DNA of 64,000 nt from positions 1 through 64,000 of the forward strand of contig CAYLYP010000001.1 in the NCBI GenBank assembly GCA_964387795.1, read 5' to 3'. The position numbers were made by a program, and so were the translations under genes. The stretch is from CAYLYP01 sp964387795. GTDB lineage: Bacteria; Bacteroidota; Bacteroidia; Bacteroidales; UBA7960. Shown here piece by piece: positions 42,780-51,500 of the stretch (the first letter of the stretch is position 1; every line of letters begins with the position of its first letter). Under the pieces are notes generated by a model. That model saw only the letters and a list, made by a program, of their open reading frames with translations, did no database searches and was not told the DNA's origin.

Positions 42780-44886
42780 GGTTCAATAAGTTTAAGCCCA
42801 GAAGCGTAACATCCTGTTGCAGGATTTCAGGCATCTTAAAATGTTTATTGAAGGCATGGCCAAGACTTTCATCATCAGCGAATACATTATTGATAAAGCC
42901 TGCGATATCCTGGATTTTTTGTTCTGATTGAATGCATTCAATACTTCCGGGCGAGGAAAATAGCAATTTATCTCCTTGCTTCAACTGAAATTCCCATTTT
43001 TCAAAATCTTTGGTGCATATATCTTTTGTCAACCCAATACCCATATTCTGGCTGGTAAATTCATGGATTTGGGAATTCATATACCCGTACCAGGAAATTC
43101 CTGAAGAAGCTGCCCAAATGTATTGTTTCTTGAAATCCAGGTTGACAAATAAAAACCTGACACCTGAAAAAGCATGGATAATGTTTTCGCAGTTCATGAT
43201 TTGATATAAGCCGGAATTTAATCCTATCATGATTCTTTCAGGAGAGGTTTCAAGTTTTTCATGAATGATGGATTTGAGAAGGTTGTTGGCTGATATCGAG
43301 AGAAATGCACCGGAAGTGCCTTTGAGCTGGGTGTTTAATAATCCCAGTAGTAATGAGTTGCCAAGCTTTCCAAGCCAAAAGAAGTCACCTGATACAAAAT
43401 CTTTTGCCTGATAAAGATGAAAAAATTCAATATTTTTAGGGACTATCAGATCCACATCCGGGATTAGGGCATTTTGGAGCCTGGCAGCATAACGCATGCT
43501 TGAAGTAATCTGGTCTTTTTTTCGGGCAATTGTTTTTAAAGCATTTCCTATGCTGATACTTTGATTCTGGAGGTTCTCATTTTGTTTTTCCAGTTCGTCT
43601 TTCTGGCTGAGAAGTTCTTCGTTAAATTGCTCTAATTGGTTTCTCTGGATTAATATTTCATTTTTCTGTTGATGGATTTTTATATTTGTTTCACTTAAAA
43701 GGGCGTTTAGCTGAATCCTTTTTAAATAATTTTTGCGCAAAATCAATAATGAAATACTAATGAGGATTACTATTGTGGTAATTGATAATAATGAGACCCT
43801 GGACCGCAAAAGTTCTGCCTTTTTAAGCCTGGCTTCAACTTCTAAGAGTTGAATGGATTGATTGTTTTTTTCTGTTTCATATTTTGTTTGTAGTTCTGAT
43901 ATTTTAGAAGCCTTTCCAAGGTTATAGATGCTGTCATGAATATCAAAAAACTGAGAATGGAAGTCACATGCTTTTTTAAAGTCACCTTTAGCGGCATAGT
44001 TTTCGGCCAATGCACTAAGATTTTTCGAAGCCAGACCTCCGGATTGGATTTTATAAGCGATATTAAGGCTTTGTGTGTAGTGCTGAATCGCATTATCATA
44101 TTTGTTCATGGCCTGAAAAATAAACCCCATGTTGTAATGTAGGTTACCAACACCTACAAGATCCCCGGCTTGCTGGCGCTGAACAATAGCCCTGGCAAAA
44201 AAGTCAAGTGTTTTTGCATAATCCTCCTTCTCATACATGATTATGCCCATGTTTTGCAGGGCATCAGCCATGCCAAGGCTATTTCTTAGTTTCTCATGGA
44301 TGTTGTATGCTTGTTGATGGAATTCAATGGCTTTATCCATCTGTCCGATTTTTCGGTGAATAACAGCTATGTTGTTGAGGTTATTGCCATAAGAATTACT
44401 GTCTGCTATTAAAAGGTTGTATTTTTTTGCTTCATTAAAATGAAGCAGTGCTTCATCCCATTGTTGTCGTTTGTAATAAATAAGGCCAATGTTATTGCTT
44501 ATATTTGAAAGGCCTGAAGTGTCAGTTAGTTCGATAAATATTTTTCTTGCTTTTAAAAAGTGTTCGAGGGCTAAAGCATCATCATCATATTCCATATAAA
44601 TAATGCCAAGAATGTTGAGTATTTCAGCTTCATATTCCTGATTGTGAAGTTTCTGTGCAAGTGACAGGCCTTTTATCCCATATTCGGTTGCTTTGTTTTT
44701 TTCAATAAATTTATACTCATAACAAATAGATTTAAGCAAAGAAAGCCTTATTGTATCTTCCTGGTGATGGTTGTTCAGTTGGAGCAGCAGGCTGTCTAGT
44801 TTTGTCGCACTAACCGAAAAGGATTGGAAGCATACAAGATAAATTATAAAATACCGTATGTTAATCCAGATTTTATAGTTGACCAT
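42772..44886 (-). CDS. TPR protein with degenerate SpoIIE phosphatase domain
   Basis: A 704-residue paralogue of the next gene: N-terminal signal segment, about seven TPR repeats (50-320), a membrane helix (about 365-383), coiled coil, and a SpoIIE-like domain from about 470. The SGDFFW motif is kept. However, the ADCTGHG metal/catalytic motif is replaced by GLLNTQLKG, and MDIALL by a sequence without aspartate; only D692 of the last motif remains. It is therefore probably inactive as a phosphatase and may regulate the active paralogue or act as a sensor. It starts six bases after the coiled-coil gene. Confidence 0.85.
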   Translation of the reverse strand: MVNYKIWINIRYFIIYLVCFQSFSVSATKLDSLLLQLNNHHQEDTIRLSLLKSICYEYKFIEKNKATEYGIKGLSLAQKLHNQEYEAEILNILGIIYMEYDDDALALEHFLKARKIFIELTDTSGLSNISNNIGLIYYKRQQWDEALLHFNEAKKYNLLIADSNSYGNNLNNIAVIHRKIGQMDKAIEFHQQAYNIHEKLRNSLGMADALQNMGIIMYEKEDYAKTLDFFARAIVQRQQAGDLVGVGNLHYNMGFIFQAMNKYDNAIQHYTQSLNIAYKIQSGGLASKNLSALAENYAAKGDFKKACDFHSQFFDIHDSIYNLGKASKISELQTKYETEKNNQSIQLLEVEARLKKAELLRSRVSLLSITTIVILISISLLILRKNYLKRIQLNALLSETNIKIHQQKNEILIQRNQLEQFNEELLSQKDELEKQNENLQNQSISIGNALKTIARKKDQITSSMRYAARLQNALIPDVDLIVPKNIEFFHLYQAKDFVSGDFFWLGKLGNSLLLGLLNTQLKGTSGAFLSISANNLLKSIIHEKLETSPERIMIGLNSGLYQIMNCENIIHAFSGVRFLFVNLDFKKQYIWAASSGISWYGYMNSQIHEFTSQNMGIGLTKDICTKDFEKWEFQLKQGDKLLFSSPGSIECIQSEQKIQDIAGFINNVFADDESLGHAFNKHFKMPEILQQDVTLLGLNLLNHE

Positions 44887-44892
44887 TTTAAC

Positions 44893-45216
44893 TTATCTCC
44901 CGGTTGCCTTAATATATTCCAATAATATTGCGTTTAATTCTTTGATGTTCTGTTCAGATTCAGATAATCTCCCATTTAGGATTTCAATTTCTTCCTGTGC
45001 CTTTAATAGTTTGCGCTGGGTAGCATCGCCCATTGCTGTGATTTTGGATGATTCCTTTACAAGCTTTTTGTAACATAAAAGAATTTCACCTATTACATTT
45101 CTCAAATTATCAATTTCCAACGATTCTTCTGATCCAATAAATGATTCCCATTTTTCAATTTTTTCCATTTCATTGGAATAAAGATCTTTTAATTTAGTTT
45201 TAGGCTCTTTTTTCAT
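44893..45216 (-). CDS. Coiled-coil protein resembling a SiaD stalk
   Basis: A 107-residue, highly charged, mostly helical protein. The segment CYKKLVKESSKITAMGDATQ (about 48-67), followed by a heptad-rich coil to the end (EEIEILNGRLSESEQNIKEL), resembles the stalk found between the N-terminus and the GGDEF domain of SiaD-type diguanylate cyclases and similar cyclases (Y.KLLK...L.RISDR.Q). No GGDEF domain follows; the next gene begins six bases later. In P. aeruginosa, SiaC binds the SiaD stalk. I infer, but cannot show, that this protein is the SiaC target here. Otherwise it is uncharacterised. Confidence 0.6.
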   Translation of the reverse strand: MKKEPKTKLKDLYSNEMEKIEKWESFIGSEESLEIDNLRNVIGEILLCYKKLVKESSKITAMGDATQRKLLKAQEEIEILNGRLSESEQNIKELNAILLEYIKATGR

Positions 45217-45477
45217 GAGAATGAATTTTATTTATTGAAAAACAATCAAGTACATTAGGTTTTGTGTGTCGGGGCAAAATGTCTTATCACGTTTTAAACA
45301 ATATGTATTATCCAAATTCTGGTCTAATAACATATTGAATATAAAGAATCCCGGATTAATAATAAGTTATTTTGAAGAGGATGCAGCTTTTGTTGAATTT
45401 AATTTGTTGATAATGAAAGAATGCAACAAACATTTTAGAGTATAAACATCAAGAAACTATGATGCAAACACCCTGAA

Positions 45478-45855
45478 TTATTCACTAAATGGAATTACTT
45501 TATGTGGAAGGTTTATGCCAAAAAAGAGTTCTTCACCGCTTTCAAGCATGTCTTCATCGTCTTCTCTGTAATACCAGTTAACCATTACTTTCCCGTTAGA
45601 GGATGCAAATTGTTCCAGGATTTCAAGTATGATAAGAAAACACTTGGATGAGCTTGTGTTAAAGTAGTTGACCTTAAAATCAACTTCAATTCGTTCAAAT
45701 TGTTTAATATATTCCCGAAGCCAATCAAAGATAGGCACAAAAAATTCCGCAGCATTTTCAGGATAACAGTTGCCTGTAAACGACACTGTACGAGTAGCCG
45801 AATCCATACAAACCTCCGGGGTGTATTTTGTTTTACTAATACACAGTTTATCCAT
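45478..45855 (-). CDS. SiaC-family phosphoprotein (DUF1987)
   Basis: A 125-residue protein of the SiaC family. The motif FKVNYFNTSSSK (60-71) contains the threonine (T67) matching the residue phosphorylated by SiaB in P. aeruginosa. The N-terminal TPEVCMDSATRTVSFTGNCYPEN and central FFVPIFDWLREYI are also typical. In that system unphosphorylated SiaC activates the cyclase SiaD. No cyclase gene is in this window. It lies 29 bases after the kinase gene; a 261-base gap follows before the coiled-coil gene. Confidence 0.88.
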   Translation of the reverse strand: MDKLCISKTKYTPEVCMDSATRTVSFTGNCYPENAAEFFVPIFDWLREYIKQFERIEVDFKVNYFNTSSSKCFLIILEILEQFASSNGKVMVNWYYREDDEDMLESGEELFFGINLPHKVIPFSE

Positions 45856-45884
45856 ATTATTTTTCGTTTAATTCGTTTTGTTCG

Positions 45885-46451
45885 TTATATTTCTTCAACA
45901 ATTGGTATTACTTTGGTAATCAAACCAAAAACATCTGCATGCTTGTCTATTGCGAAAAAATGAAAATCAAGTTTACTCCCTGATTTTCTTACAATATCAA
46001 ACAAGCCAATACCTGCTCCCTTACCATCCGGTTCAATACGGTCTCTTCTCCTTTGCAGATATTCTTTCTTTAATTCTTCAGGGCTTAAAGAATTGACAAA
46101 GATGCATTTCCCCTTAAGCTTATCTGTTTGGTTGTTTGTTAAGGCATTGGCAGTTGCAATGCTAACAGATTTATTGTCGCTTAACACCCAAACCCGATCA
46201 TAAAACAAAGTATTGGTCAGGTATTGTTCATTTGGCTCGTAAGCATAGTGAAGGACATTCTGTAACATCTCGATAAAAACTGCAAAGATGCGGTTTACAT
46301 ATTTGGGCTCAAACCGATTAAGCAATTCTTCTCTTAATGCTTCCCCTAAACCCACAATAATATCTTGTGACAGCTTGCCTGAAAAGGAAACCACCACTTG
46401 TTCAAGTGGGTAGGTCTGAATAAATGGATAAGGTTCTTCTGTTATCTGCAT
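45885..46451 (-). CDS. SiaB-family serine/threonine kinase (DUF6272)
   Basis: A 188-residue kinase of the HATPase/anti-sigma-factor-like type. The N box is visible as EMLQNVLHYA (E61, N65, H68) and the G2-like loop as GKGAGIGL (143-150). SiaB phosphorylates SiaC, opposing the phosphatase. The next gene encodes a SiaC-family protein, which makes the assignment firm. Its promoter lies at 46507-46536, overlapping the 3' end of pcm. Confidence 0.88.
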   Translation of the reverse strand: MQITEEPYPFIQTYPLEQVVVSFSGKLSQDIIVGLGEALREELLNRFEPKYVNRIFAVFIEMLQNVLHYAYEPNEQYLTNTLFYDRVWVLSDNKSVSIATANALTNNQTDKLKGKCIFVNSLSPEELKKEYLQRRRDRIEPDGKGAGIGLFDIVRKSGSKLDFHFFAIDKHADVFGLITKVIPIVEEI

Positions 46452-46506
46452 GTAAGTTAATCAAATAAATAAACACAATTAATGGAAGGATTCTTGTGCC
46501 ACGGAG

Positions 46507-46536
46507 CAAATTTAACCAAATATTTGTCAATTACAA
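46507..46536 (-). promoter_or_regulatory. Promoter of the Sia-like operon
   Basis: On the minus strand TTG (46536-46534), a 19-base spacer and TAAATTTG (46514-46507) match the consensus fully. It lies within the last bases of pcm and the following gap. A 10-bp palindrome CAAATATTTG occupies 46517-46526, between the two boxes. Confidence 0.6.
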
Positions 46537-47175
46537 TGCTTTATCTTCTAATAATGGAACAAATCTGAAAAATCCACATTCTTTTTTGAGAAAACTGCCA
46601 TCTTCAAGGCGTTCAATACGCATCATTACTTGCGTGTCAGAGGCTCCAACCGGAATAACCATAATGCCTCCTGTTTTTAATTGCTCCAATAATGCATCCG
46701 GTATATAAGGGGCACCGGCTGTTACAATAATTTTATCGAAAGGGGCGAAAGAGGGGAGGCCTTTATAGCCATCTCCAAAAAATACTTTTGGGTTATAGCC
46801 TAACTGATTAAGTAATTGCTTTGTCTTTTGAAATAGTGTTTTGTGTCTTTCAATTGTATATACCCGGGCACCCATTTCTAATAATACGCATGCCTGATAG
46901 CCTGAGCCTGTCCCTATTTCAAGCACTTTATCCCCTTTTTTTATTTCAAGAAGCTGACTTTGATAAGCCACCGTATATGGCTGGGAAATCGTTTGTCCCG
47001 ATCCAATTGGAAATGGTTTATCCTGGTAGGCAACATCAACAAAAGTTGAATCAAGGAATAAATGTCGGGGAATGGTATCAATAGCTTTTAAAACGCCCTC
47101 ATCATTGATCCCTTTTGACCGGATCTCATCTACTAATTTTCGTCTTAAGCCTTTGTGCCTGTATGAATCATTCAT
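46531..47175 (-). CDS. pcm: Protein-L-isoaspartate O-methyltransferase
   Basis: Repairs isoaspartyl damage in aged proteins using S-adenosylmethionine. The 214-residue enzyme has IGSGQTISQPY (56-66), the SAM-binding motif I VLEIGTGSGYQ (84-94), and motif II-like IIVTAGAPYIPDALLEQL near 147-164. Length is typical. The Sia-like operon begins just downstream on the same strand but has its own promoter. Confidence 0.97.
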   Translation of the reverse strand: MNDSYRHKGLRRKLVDEIRSKGINDEGVLKAIDTIPRHLFLDSTFVDVAYQDKPFPIGSGQTISQPYTVAYQSQLLEIKKGDKVLEIGTGSGYQACVLLEMGARVYTIERHKTLFQKTKQLLNQLGYNPKVFFGDGYKGLPSFAPFDKIIVTAGAPYIPDALLEQLKTGGIMVIPVGASDTQVMMRIERLEDGSFLKKECGFFRFVPLLEDKAL

Positions 47176-47191
47176 TATTTTTTTTTGAATT

Positions 47192-47225
47192 AAACCATAA
47201 AAAATGTTTCAGTTTTTTATGGTTT
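47192..47225. repeat. 13-bp perfect inverted repeat between pcm and oxidoreductase
   Basis: AAACCATAAAAAA at 47192-47204 and its exact reverse complement at 47213-47225, with an 8-base loop. It lies 17 bases upstream of the pcm start and before the promoter of the divergent oxidoreductase gene. It may be an operator or a hairpin in the pcm leader; it is not in a position to terminate either gene. Confidence 0.7.
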
Positions 47226-47267
47226 GTTTTTCATGCGAAAATACTAATTTCGTTTAGTTGAAAAAAA

Positions 47268-47275
47268 TAACTTTG
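47268..47275 (+). promoter_or_regulatory. -7 box of the Gfo/Idh/MocA gene
   Basis: TAACTTTG matches TAnnTTTG exactly, 11 bases before the ATG at 47287, so the leader would be very short. The -33 element is weak (TTTCG near 47248). Confidence 0.5.
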
Positions 47276-47286
47276 CAAAAAAAAAC

Positions 47287-48279
47287 ATGTTGAAAATAGG
47301 TGTATTAGGTGCAGGGCATCTTGGAAAAATTCATTTAAAATGTATTCAGGAATCTGAAAAATTTGAGCTTATTGGTTTTTATGATCCCAATCCTCAAAAT
47401 TCCAGATGGGTCGAAGAACAGTTTCATATCAAAAGTTTCGACTCTGTTGAGCATCTTGTTGATAATTGTCAGGTTGTTGATATTGTTACCCCAACAATCT
47501 CACATTATGAATGCGCAGCAGCTGCATTAAAAAAATCGAAACATGTTTTTATTGAAAAACCTTTAACAACAAGTATCCAGGAGGCTGCAAGTTTAATTGA
47601 GCTTGCTTCTGAGGCACATGTTAAAGTTCAGGTTGGACATGTCGAAAGGTTTAATCCTGCGTTTTTAGCTGCCCAGCCCTATTTTAAAGATGTGATGTTT
47701 ATCGAAACACATCGCCTTGCACAGTTTAATCCACGGGGGACTGATGTCCCTGTTGTGCTTGATCTGATGATCCATGACCTGGACATTATCCTTAGCGTTG
47801 TACGTTCAGGAATCCGTAAAATTAGCGCTAGCGGAGTTGCTGTTGTAAGTGATTCACCGGATATATGTAATGCCCGCATTGAATTCAATAATGGTTGTAC
47901 AGCCAATTTGACTGCCAGCAGGATTTCAATGAAGAATATGAGAAAATCAAGGTTTTTCCAGAAAGATGGTTATATCGCTGTTGACTTTCTTACAAAAGAA
48001 GTTGAGATAATCAGATTGAACGAAGAGGTTAATGAAAGTGATCCTTTTGCTTTAATCCTTGACTTGGGAGAAACAAAGGGTAAGAAACAACTCATTATAG
48101 AAAAACCTGAAGTTGGCCCGATAAATGCTATAAAAACTGAACTTGAGGCTTTCCATGATTCAATAATCTTTAACAAGGAACCACTTGTCACAATCATGGA
48201 TGGCTATAATTCGCTTCAGCTTGCTCACCAAATACTTGAGAAAATGAATTTGGCCTTGTCAGGCTCATTCAGCTCCTGA
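47287..48279 (+). CDS. Gfo/Idh/MocA-family oxidoreductase
   Basis: A 330-residue NAD(P)-dependent dehydrogenase. The Rossmann motif GAGHLG (8-13) and the EKP motif with the catalytic lysine (90-92) are typical, as is VGHVERFNPA near 127-136. The substrate, usually a sugar or sugar nucleotide, cannot be assigned. A polyprenyl sugar transferase lies two genes downstream, so a role in surface polysaccharide synthesis is possible. Confidence 0.88.
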   Translation: MLKIGVLGAGHLGKIHLKCIQESEKFELIGFYDPNPQNSRWVEEQFHIKSFDSVEHLVDNCQVVDIVTPTISHYECAAAALKKSKHVFIEKPLTTSIQEAASLIELASEAHVKVQVGHVERFNPAFLAAQPYFKDVMFIETHRLAQFNPRGTDVPVVLDLMIHDLDIILSVVRSGIRKISASGVAVVSDSPDICNARIEFNNGCTANLTASRISMKNMRKSRFFQKDGYIAVDFLTKEVEIIRLNEEVNESDPFALILDLGETKGKKQLIIEKPEVGPINAIKTELEAFHDSIIFNKEPLVTIMDGYNSLQLAHQILEKMNLALSGSFSS

Positions 48280-48387
48280 TGTAAATTCTTTTCTTTTTCT
48301 TTTGCAATATTAACCTTAGTGTTGCGTTTTAAGATTGATAATATTTAAAACAAAGGCATACTGAAAAAAAAACTACCTTTTCCTGCT

Positions 48388-49278
48388 ATGATAAAAAAAT
48401 CTTTTCTGTATTGTATCATCGGAATCCTTTTTGGCTTCAATTTCCTGTTTTCTTCTTGTGAATCAATGTATCCTGAAGAAATTATACCTTCTTACCTTCA
48501 TATTGACACAATCATTCTGGAAGAAAATCCCTTTCTGGCACTCGGAGAAGGGGTGTTAAACCATAAGATAACAGATGCATGGGTATTTGTGGATGGGAAA
48601 CTAATTGGAACTTACGAAATGCCTTTTACAGTGCCTGTTATTGCCCAGGGACTTAAACCTGTTATTATCTTGCCTGGAATCAAAATGAATGGTATTGCTG
48701 GCACCAGGATTTACTATCCTTTTTATTTAAAGTATGAAACTGAAGTAAATTTTCAAGCTGAACAAATTCATTCAATTTCACCTGTTACCCATTATATCGA
48801 TGACAGTGTGTTCCCTTATATGAACAATTTTGAAACGGGTGCTACTGGTTTTGATGTTACTATTAATAGTGATACTATTATGGAAGTGACTGATGTGGAT
48901 GTCTGTAACGGAGCTTATTCCGGGATGGTTCGTTTAGAAGGGGACAGGAAAATGTTTGAAGTTCAATCTTCCGATTTTTTTGAATTGCCTGCCCATAGCA
49001 ACGAGGTTTTTTTAGAAATGGAATATAAAAATGAAACAGAAATTGTTGTAGGATTAACTGCTTATATGTCGGATCAGACTACCAGTAGTGTTTCTATCTT
49101 TGCAATAAATCCAAGCAGTGAATGGAACAAGATTTATGTCAATTTAACTCCAACCTTAAGTTATCTGGGCGATGCAATGAAATTTAAATTATATTTCGGG
49201 GGGATACTTGGTGAAGGTCAGGAAAGTGCAGTGAATTATTTTGACAACATAAAAATTGTCCATCATGAACAAAAATAA
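48388..49278 (+). CDS. Putative lipoprotein of unknown function
   Basis: A 296-residue exported protein. The N-terminus MIKKSFLYCIIGILFGF... ends in a lipobox FSSC with C24 as the lipidation site; ESM follows. The rest appears to be beta-rich (two segments, about 30-135 and 145-290, the latter with a YFDNIKI ending typical of jelly-roll-like carbohydrate-binding or PCMD-type modules). I do not recognise a named family. The next gene starts 14 bases before its stop, so the two are likely co-translated. Confidence 0.7.
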   Translation: MIKKSFLYCIIGILFGFNFLFSSCESMYPEEIIPSYLHIDTIILEENPFLALGEGVLNHKITDAWVFVDGKLIGTYEMPFTVPVIAQGLKPVIILPGIKMNGIAGTRIYYPFYLKYETEVNFQAEQIHSISPVTHYIDDSVFPYMNNFETGATGFDVTINSDTIMEVTDVDVCNGAYSGMVRLEGDRKMFEVQSSDFFELPAHSNEVFLEMEYKNETEIVVGLTAYMSDQTTSSVSIFAINPSSEWNKIYVNLTPTLSYLGDAMKFKLYFGGILGEGQESAVNYFDNIKIVHHEQK

Positions 49279-50686
49279 AAAACTACACTTCCTGAAATAC
49301 CTTTTTGCTGATATAATATCTGCCATGGTGGCATGGACAGTTTTTTTTGCTTATCGTAAATATAATATTGATCCGGTTGCCAATAATGGAAATGAACAAA
49401 TACTTTTAGACAATAACCTTTATATCGGCCTTTTTGTTATCCCTGCCTTCTGGGTCGCCTTATATGCTTTTTCAGGCTACTATAACAAATCAATGATCAA
49501 ATCCAGATTAGGTGAATTGGGGCAAACATTATTTATGTCTGTGATTGGGCTGGTATTAATCTTTTTTTCGCTTCTCCTTGATGATGAGATAAATACCTAT
49601 AAGGATTATTATGAGTCTTTTTTGGTTTTATTTGTCTTGCATTTCTTCCTTACTGCACTGTTGAGGTTTTTAATTACTTCTCATACAGCACATAAGATCC
49701 AAAAACGCATTATTTGTTTTAATACACTTATTATTGGAAGCCAGAAAAAAGCACTTGGAATATTTAATGAAATCGAAGGCCTTAAGAAAAGTACCGGTAA
49801 CAGGTTTGTTGGCTTTGTAAATGTGAATATTTTTGATAATTATCTGCTGGAATCTCATTTGCCTCGTTTGGGTTGGTTTAAAGATGTCAGGTCGATAATA
49901 GAAAATAATAGAATTGAAGAAGTAATCATTGCATTGGAGCCCAGGGAGCATAAAAACATATCTGCAATAATGGCTGAGTTATATCAAACAGATGCAGCCA
50001 TAAAGGTAATCCCTGATATGCATGATATTTTACTTGGTTCGGTAAAGATGAGCGCAATCTTTGGTGCACCTGTAATTCTTGTCCAACAGGGACTGATGCC
50101 TGTTTGGCAGAAAACAATTAAAAGGCTTATTGATATTATGGCCTCACTGTTTGCTATGATTTTGTTGTCTCCTTTATACCTGTTTACAGCACTTGGCGTC
50201 AGGTTGTCATCAAAAGGACCTATCATATACAGCCACGAGCGGATTGGGATACATGGCAAGCCTTTTCAGATGCATAAGTTTAGGTCGATGTTTATTGATG
50301 CAGAAAGAAATGGCCCTCAGTTATCGTGTAAGGATGATCCCCGAATAACTCCATTTGGAAGGTTTATGCGAAAAGTAAGGCTTGATGAAATCCCTCAGTT
50401 TTATAATGTTTTTATTGGGCATATGTCCTTAGTTGGCCCTCGTCCTGAACGTCAGTTTTTTATTGACCAGATTGTAAAAAAAGCCCCTCATTATAAGCTG
50501 CTTCAGCGCATTAAACCTGGTATTACTTCCTGGGGACAGGTAAAGTATGGTTATGCTGAAAATGTAGATGAGATGATCGAACGGCTTAAATATGACTTGC
50601 TTTATCTTGAAAACATGTCACTTGCCGTTGATTTTAAAATTTTAATATACACTGTTCTGATTGTTGTCCAGGGCCGCGGGAAATAA
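49265..50686 (+). CDS. Polyprenyl glycosylphosphotransferase (sugar transferase)
   Basis: A 473-residue membrane enzyme that moves a sugar-1-phosphate to the polyprenyl phosphate carrier, the first step of exopolysaccharide or O-antigen synthesis. Four N-terminal membrane helices (to about 150) are followed by a Rossmann-like domain (150-270). The C-terminal bacterial sugar transferase domain has KRLIDIMASLFAM, HERIGIHGKPFQMHKFRSM and SLVGPRPE. ATG 49265 is preferred; an in-frame TTG at 49256 would add only three residues. It overlaps the lipoprotein gene by 14 bases. The sugar is not known. Confidence 0.92.
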   Translation: MNKNKKLHFLKYLFADIISAMVAWTVFFAYRKYNIDPVANNGNEQILLDNNLYIGLFVIPAFWVALYAFSGYYNKSMIKSRLGELGQTLFMSVIGLVLIFFSLLLDDEINTYKDYYESFLVLFVLHFFLTALLRFLITSHTAHKIQKRIICFNTLIIGSQKKALGIFNEIEGLKKSTGNRFVGFVNVNIFDNYLLESHLPRLGWFKDVRSIIENNRIEEVIIALEPREHKNISAIMAELYQTDAAIKVIPDMHDILLGSVKMSAIFGAPVILVQQGLMPVWQKTIKRLIDIMASLFAMILLSPLYLFTALGVRLSSKGPIIYSHERIGIHGKPFQMHKFRSMFIDAERNGPQLSCKDDPRITPFGRFMRKVRLDEIPQFYNVFIGHMSLVGPRPERQFFIDQIVKKAPHYKLLQRIKPGITSWGQVKYGYAENVDEMIERLKYDLLYLENMSLAVDFKILIYTVLIVVQGRGK

Positions 50687-50695
50687 GCATCTGAA

Positions 50696-51283
50696 CTATA
50701 ACGCCCCTGCTTCGATCCTGAGGATAATGTCTTCAATCATCTTGTCATCACCTACAGCATCATATTCTGTTTTTAGGTTATACCCAAAGATACGCCCTAA
50801 GGACTGCCAAAAGATAGCCGAAAGTGAACCTCTTAAATCTTTTAGTAATGCATAAGAGGGGTTGCCTGTTTCCCTATCAACCAACTTAATTAGGATTTTT
50901 CCCTGTGAAAAGGTCAGTTTCTTTAAATCCTCTTCAAACTGTGCCCGTAACTCATCCTCTGCTTTCTTCATTAATTTATCCCTGTCTTTCTCGCGCGGGA
51001 TATCTGCCATCAGGCGATTATATTCCTCAAGTTTTATGCCTGCCAGGCGTGCATAAGGGTAAACCTTTTTTACATCCCTTACCATTTTTGTGTATCTGCG
51101 TTCTTCTCTTCTGGATGAAAATTCCTTGGGAGGATAAAAGTGCAAAACCGGAAGGGTGATTAATGGAAGTGTATCGCCGTCAACAATTACAGCCGGATGG
51201 ATAAAACCCCCGGAAAATTGTCCGCTTGCACTGTAACTTATTATGATGAGTAAAAGAATAATGGGATTTTTTATTTTCATCAT
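50696..51283 (-). CDS. DUF4294 domain protein
   Basis: A 195-residue exported protein with an N-terminal signal (KNPIILLLIIISYSASGQ). Features of the family are visible: RREERRYTKMVRDVKKVYPYARLA, then LKKLTFSQGKILIKLVDRETG and LRGSLSAIFWQSLGRIFGYNLKTEYD. Function is unknown; it is found mainly in Bacteroidota. The frame is open upstream to 51376, but the signal peptide and two adjacent ATG codons place the start at 51283 or 51280. It is convergent with the sugar transferase gene, ten bases apart. Confidence 0.85.
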   Translation of the reverse strand: MMKIKNPIILLLIIISYSASGQFSGGFIHPAVIVDGDTLPLITLPVLHFYPPKEFSSRREERRYTKMVRDVKKVYPYARLAGIKLEEYNRLMADIPREKDRDKLMKKAEDELRAQFEEDLKKLTFSQGKILIKLVDRETGNPSYALLKDLRGSLSAIFWQSLGRIFGYNLKTEYDAVGDDKMIEDIILRIEAGAL

Positions 51284-51461
51284 CTTCTGTTTATTTTCAT
51301 GTTTAAAGATAGCAATAATAATGCTATGGTCAAAATATTTTGTTAAGGCAACATGTGGCCAAAAACATATTAACAAAAAATATGCCAGCAGTTAAAACGG
51401 CTTTCTTTCTTGTTAAATCGGAATTTTGGCTTTTTATTATCATCTTAAATATTATTGTCCT

Positions 51462-51500
51462 ATAAAAGAATAGCAGGTATCAAACCTGCTATTCTTTTAT
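51462..51500 (-). terminator. Terminator of clpX
   Basis: A 17-bp perfect stem (arms 51462-51478 and 51484-51500) with a 5-base loop; the core AGCAGGT/ACCTGCT is flanked by AAAAGAA/TTCTTTT. It overlaps the clpX stop codon. The symmetry allows function on either strand. Confidence 0.9.

Noticed and set aside
40539..44886. Recent gene duplication of the two TPR phosphatases
   Set aside because: They share domain order, but the sequences have diverged widely, so an old paralogy is more likely than a recent duplication.
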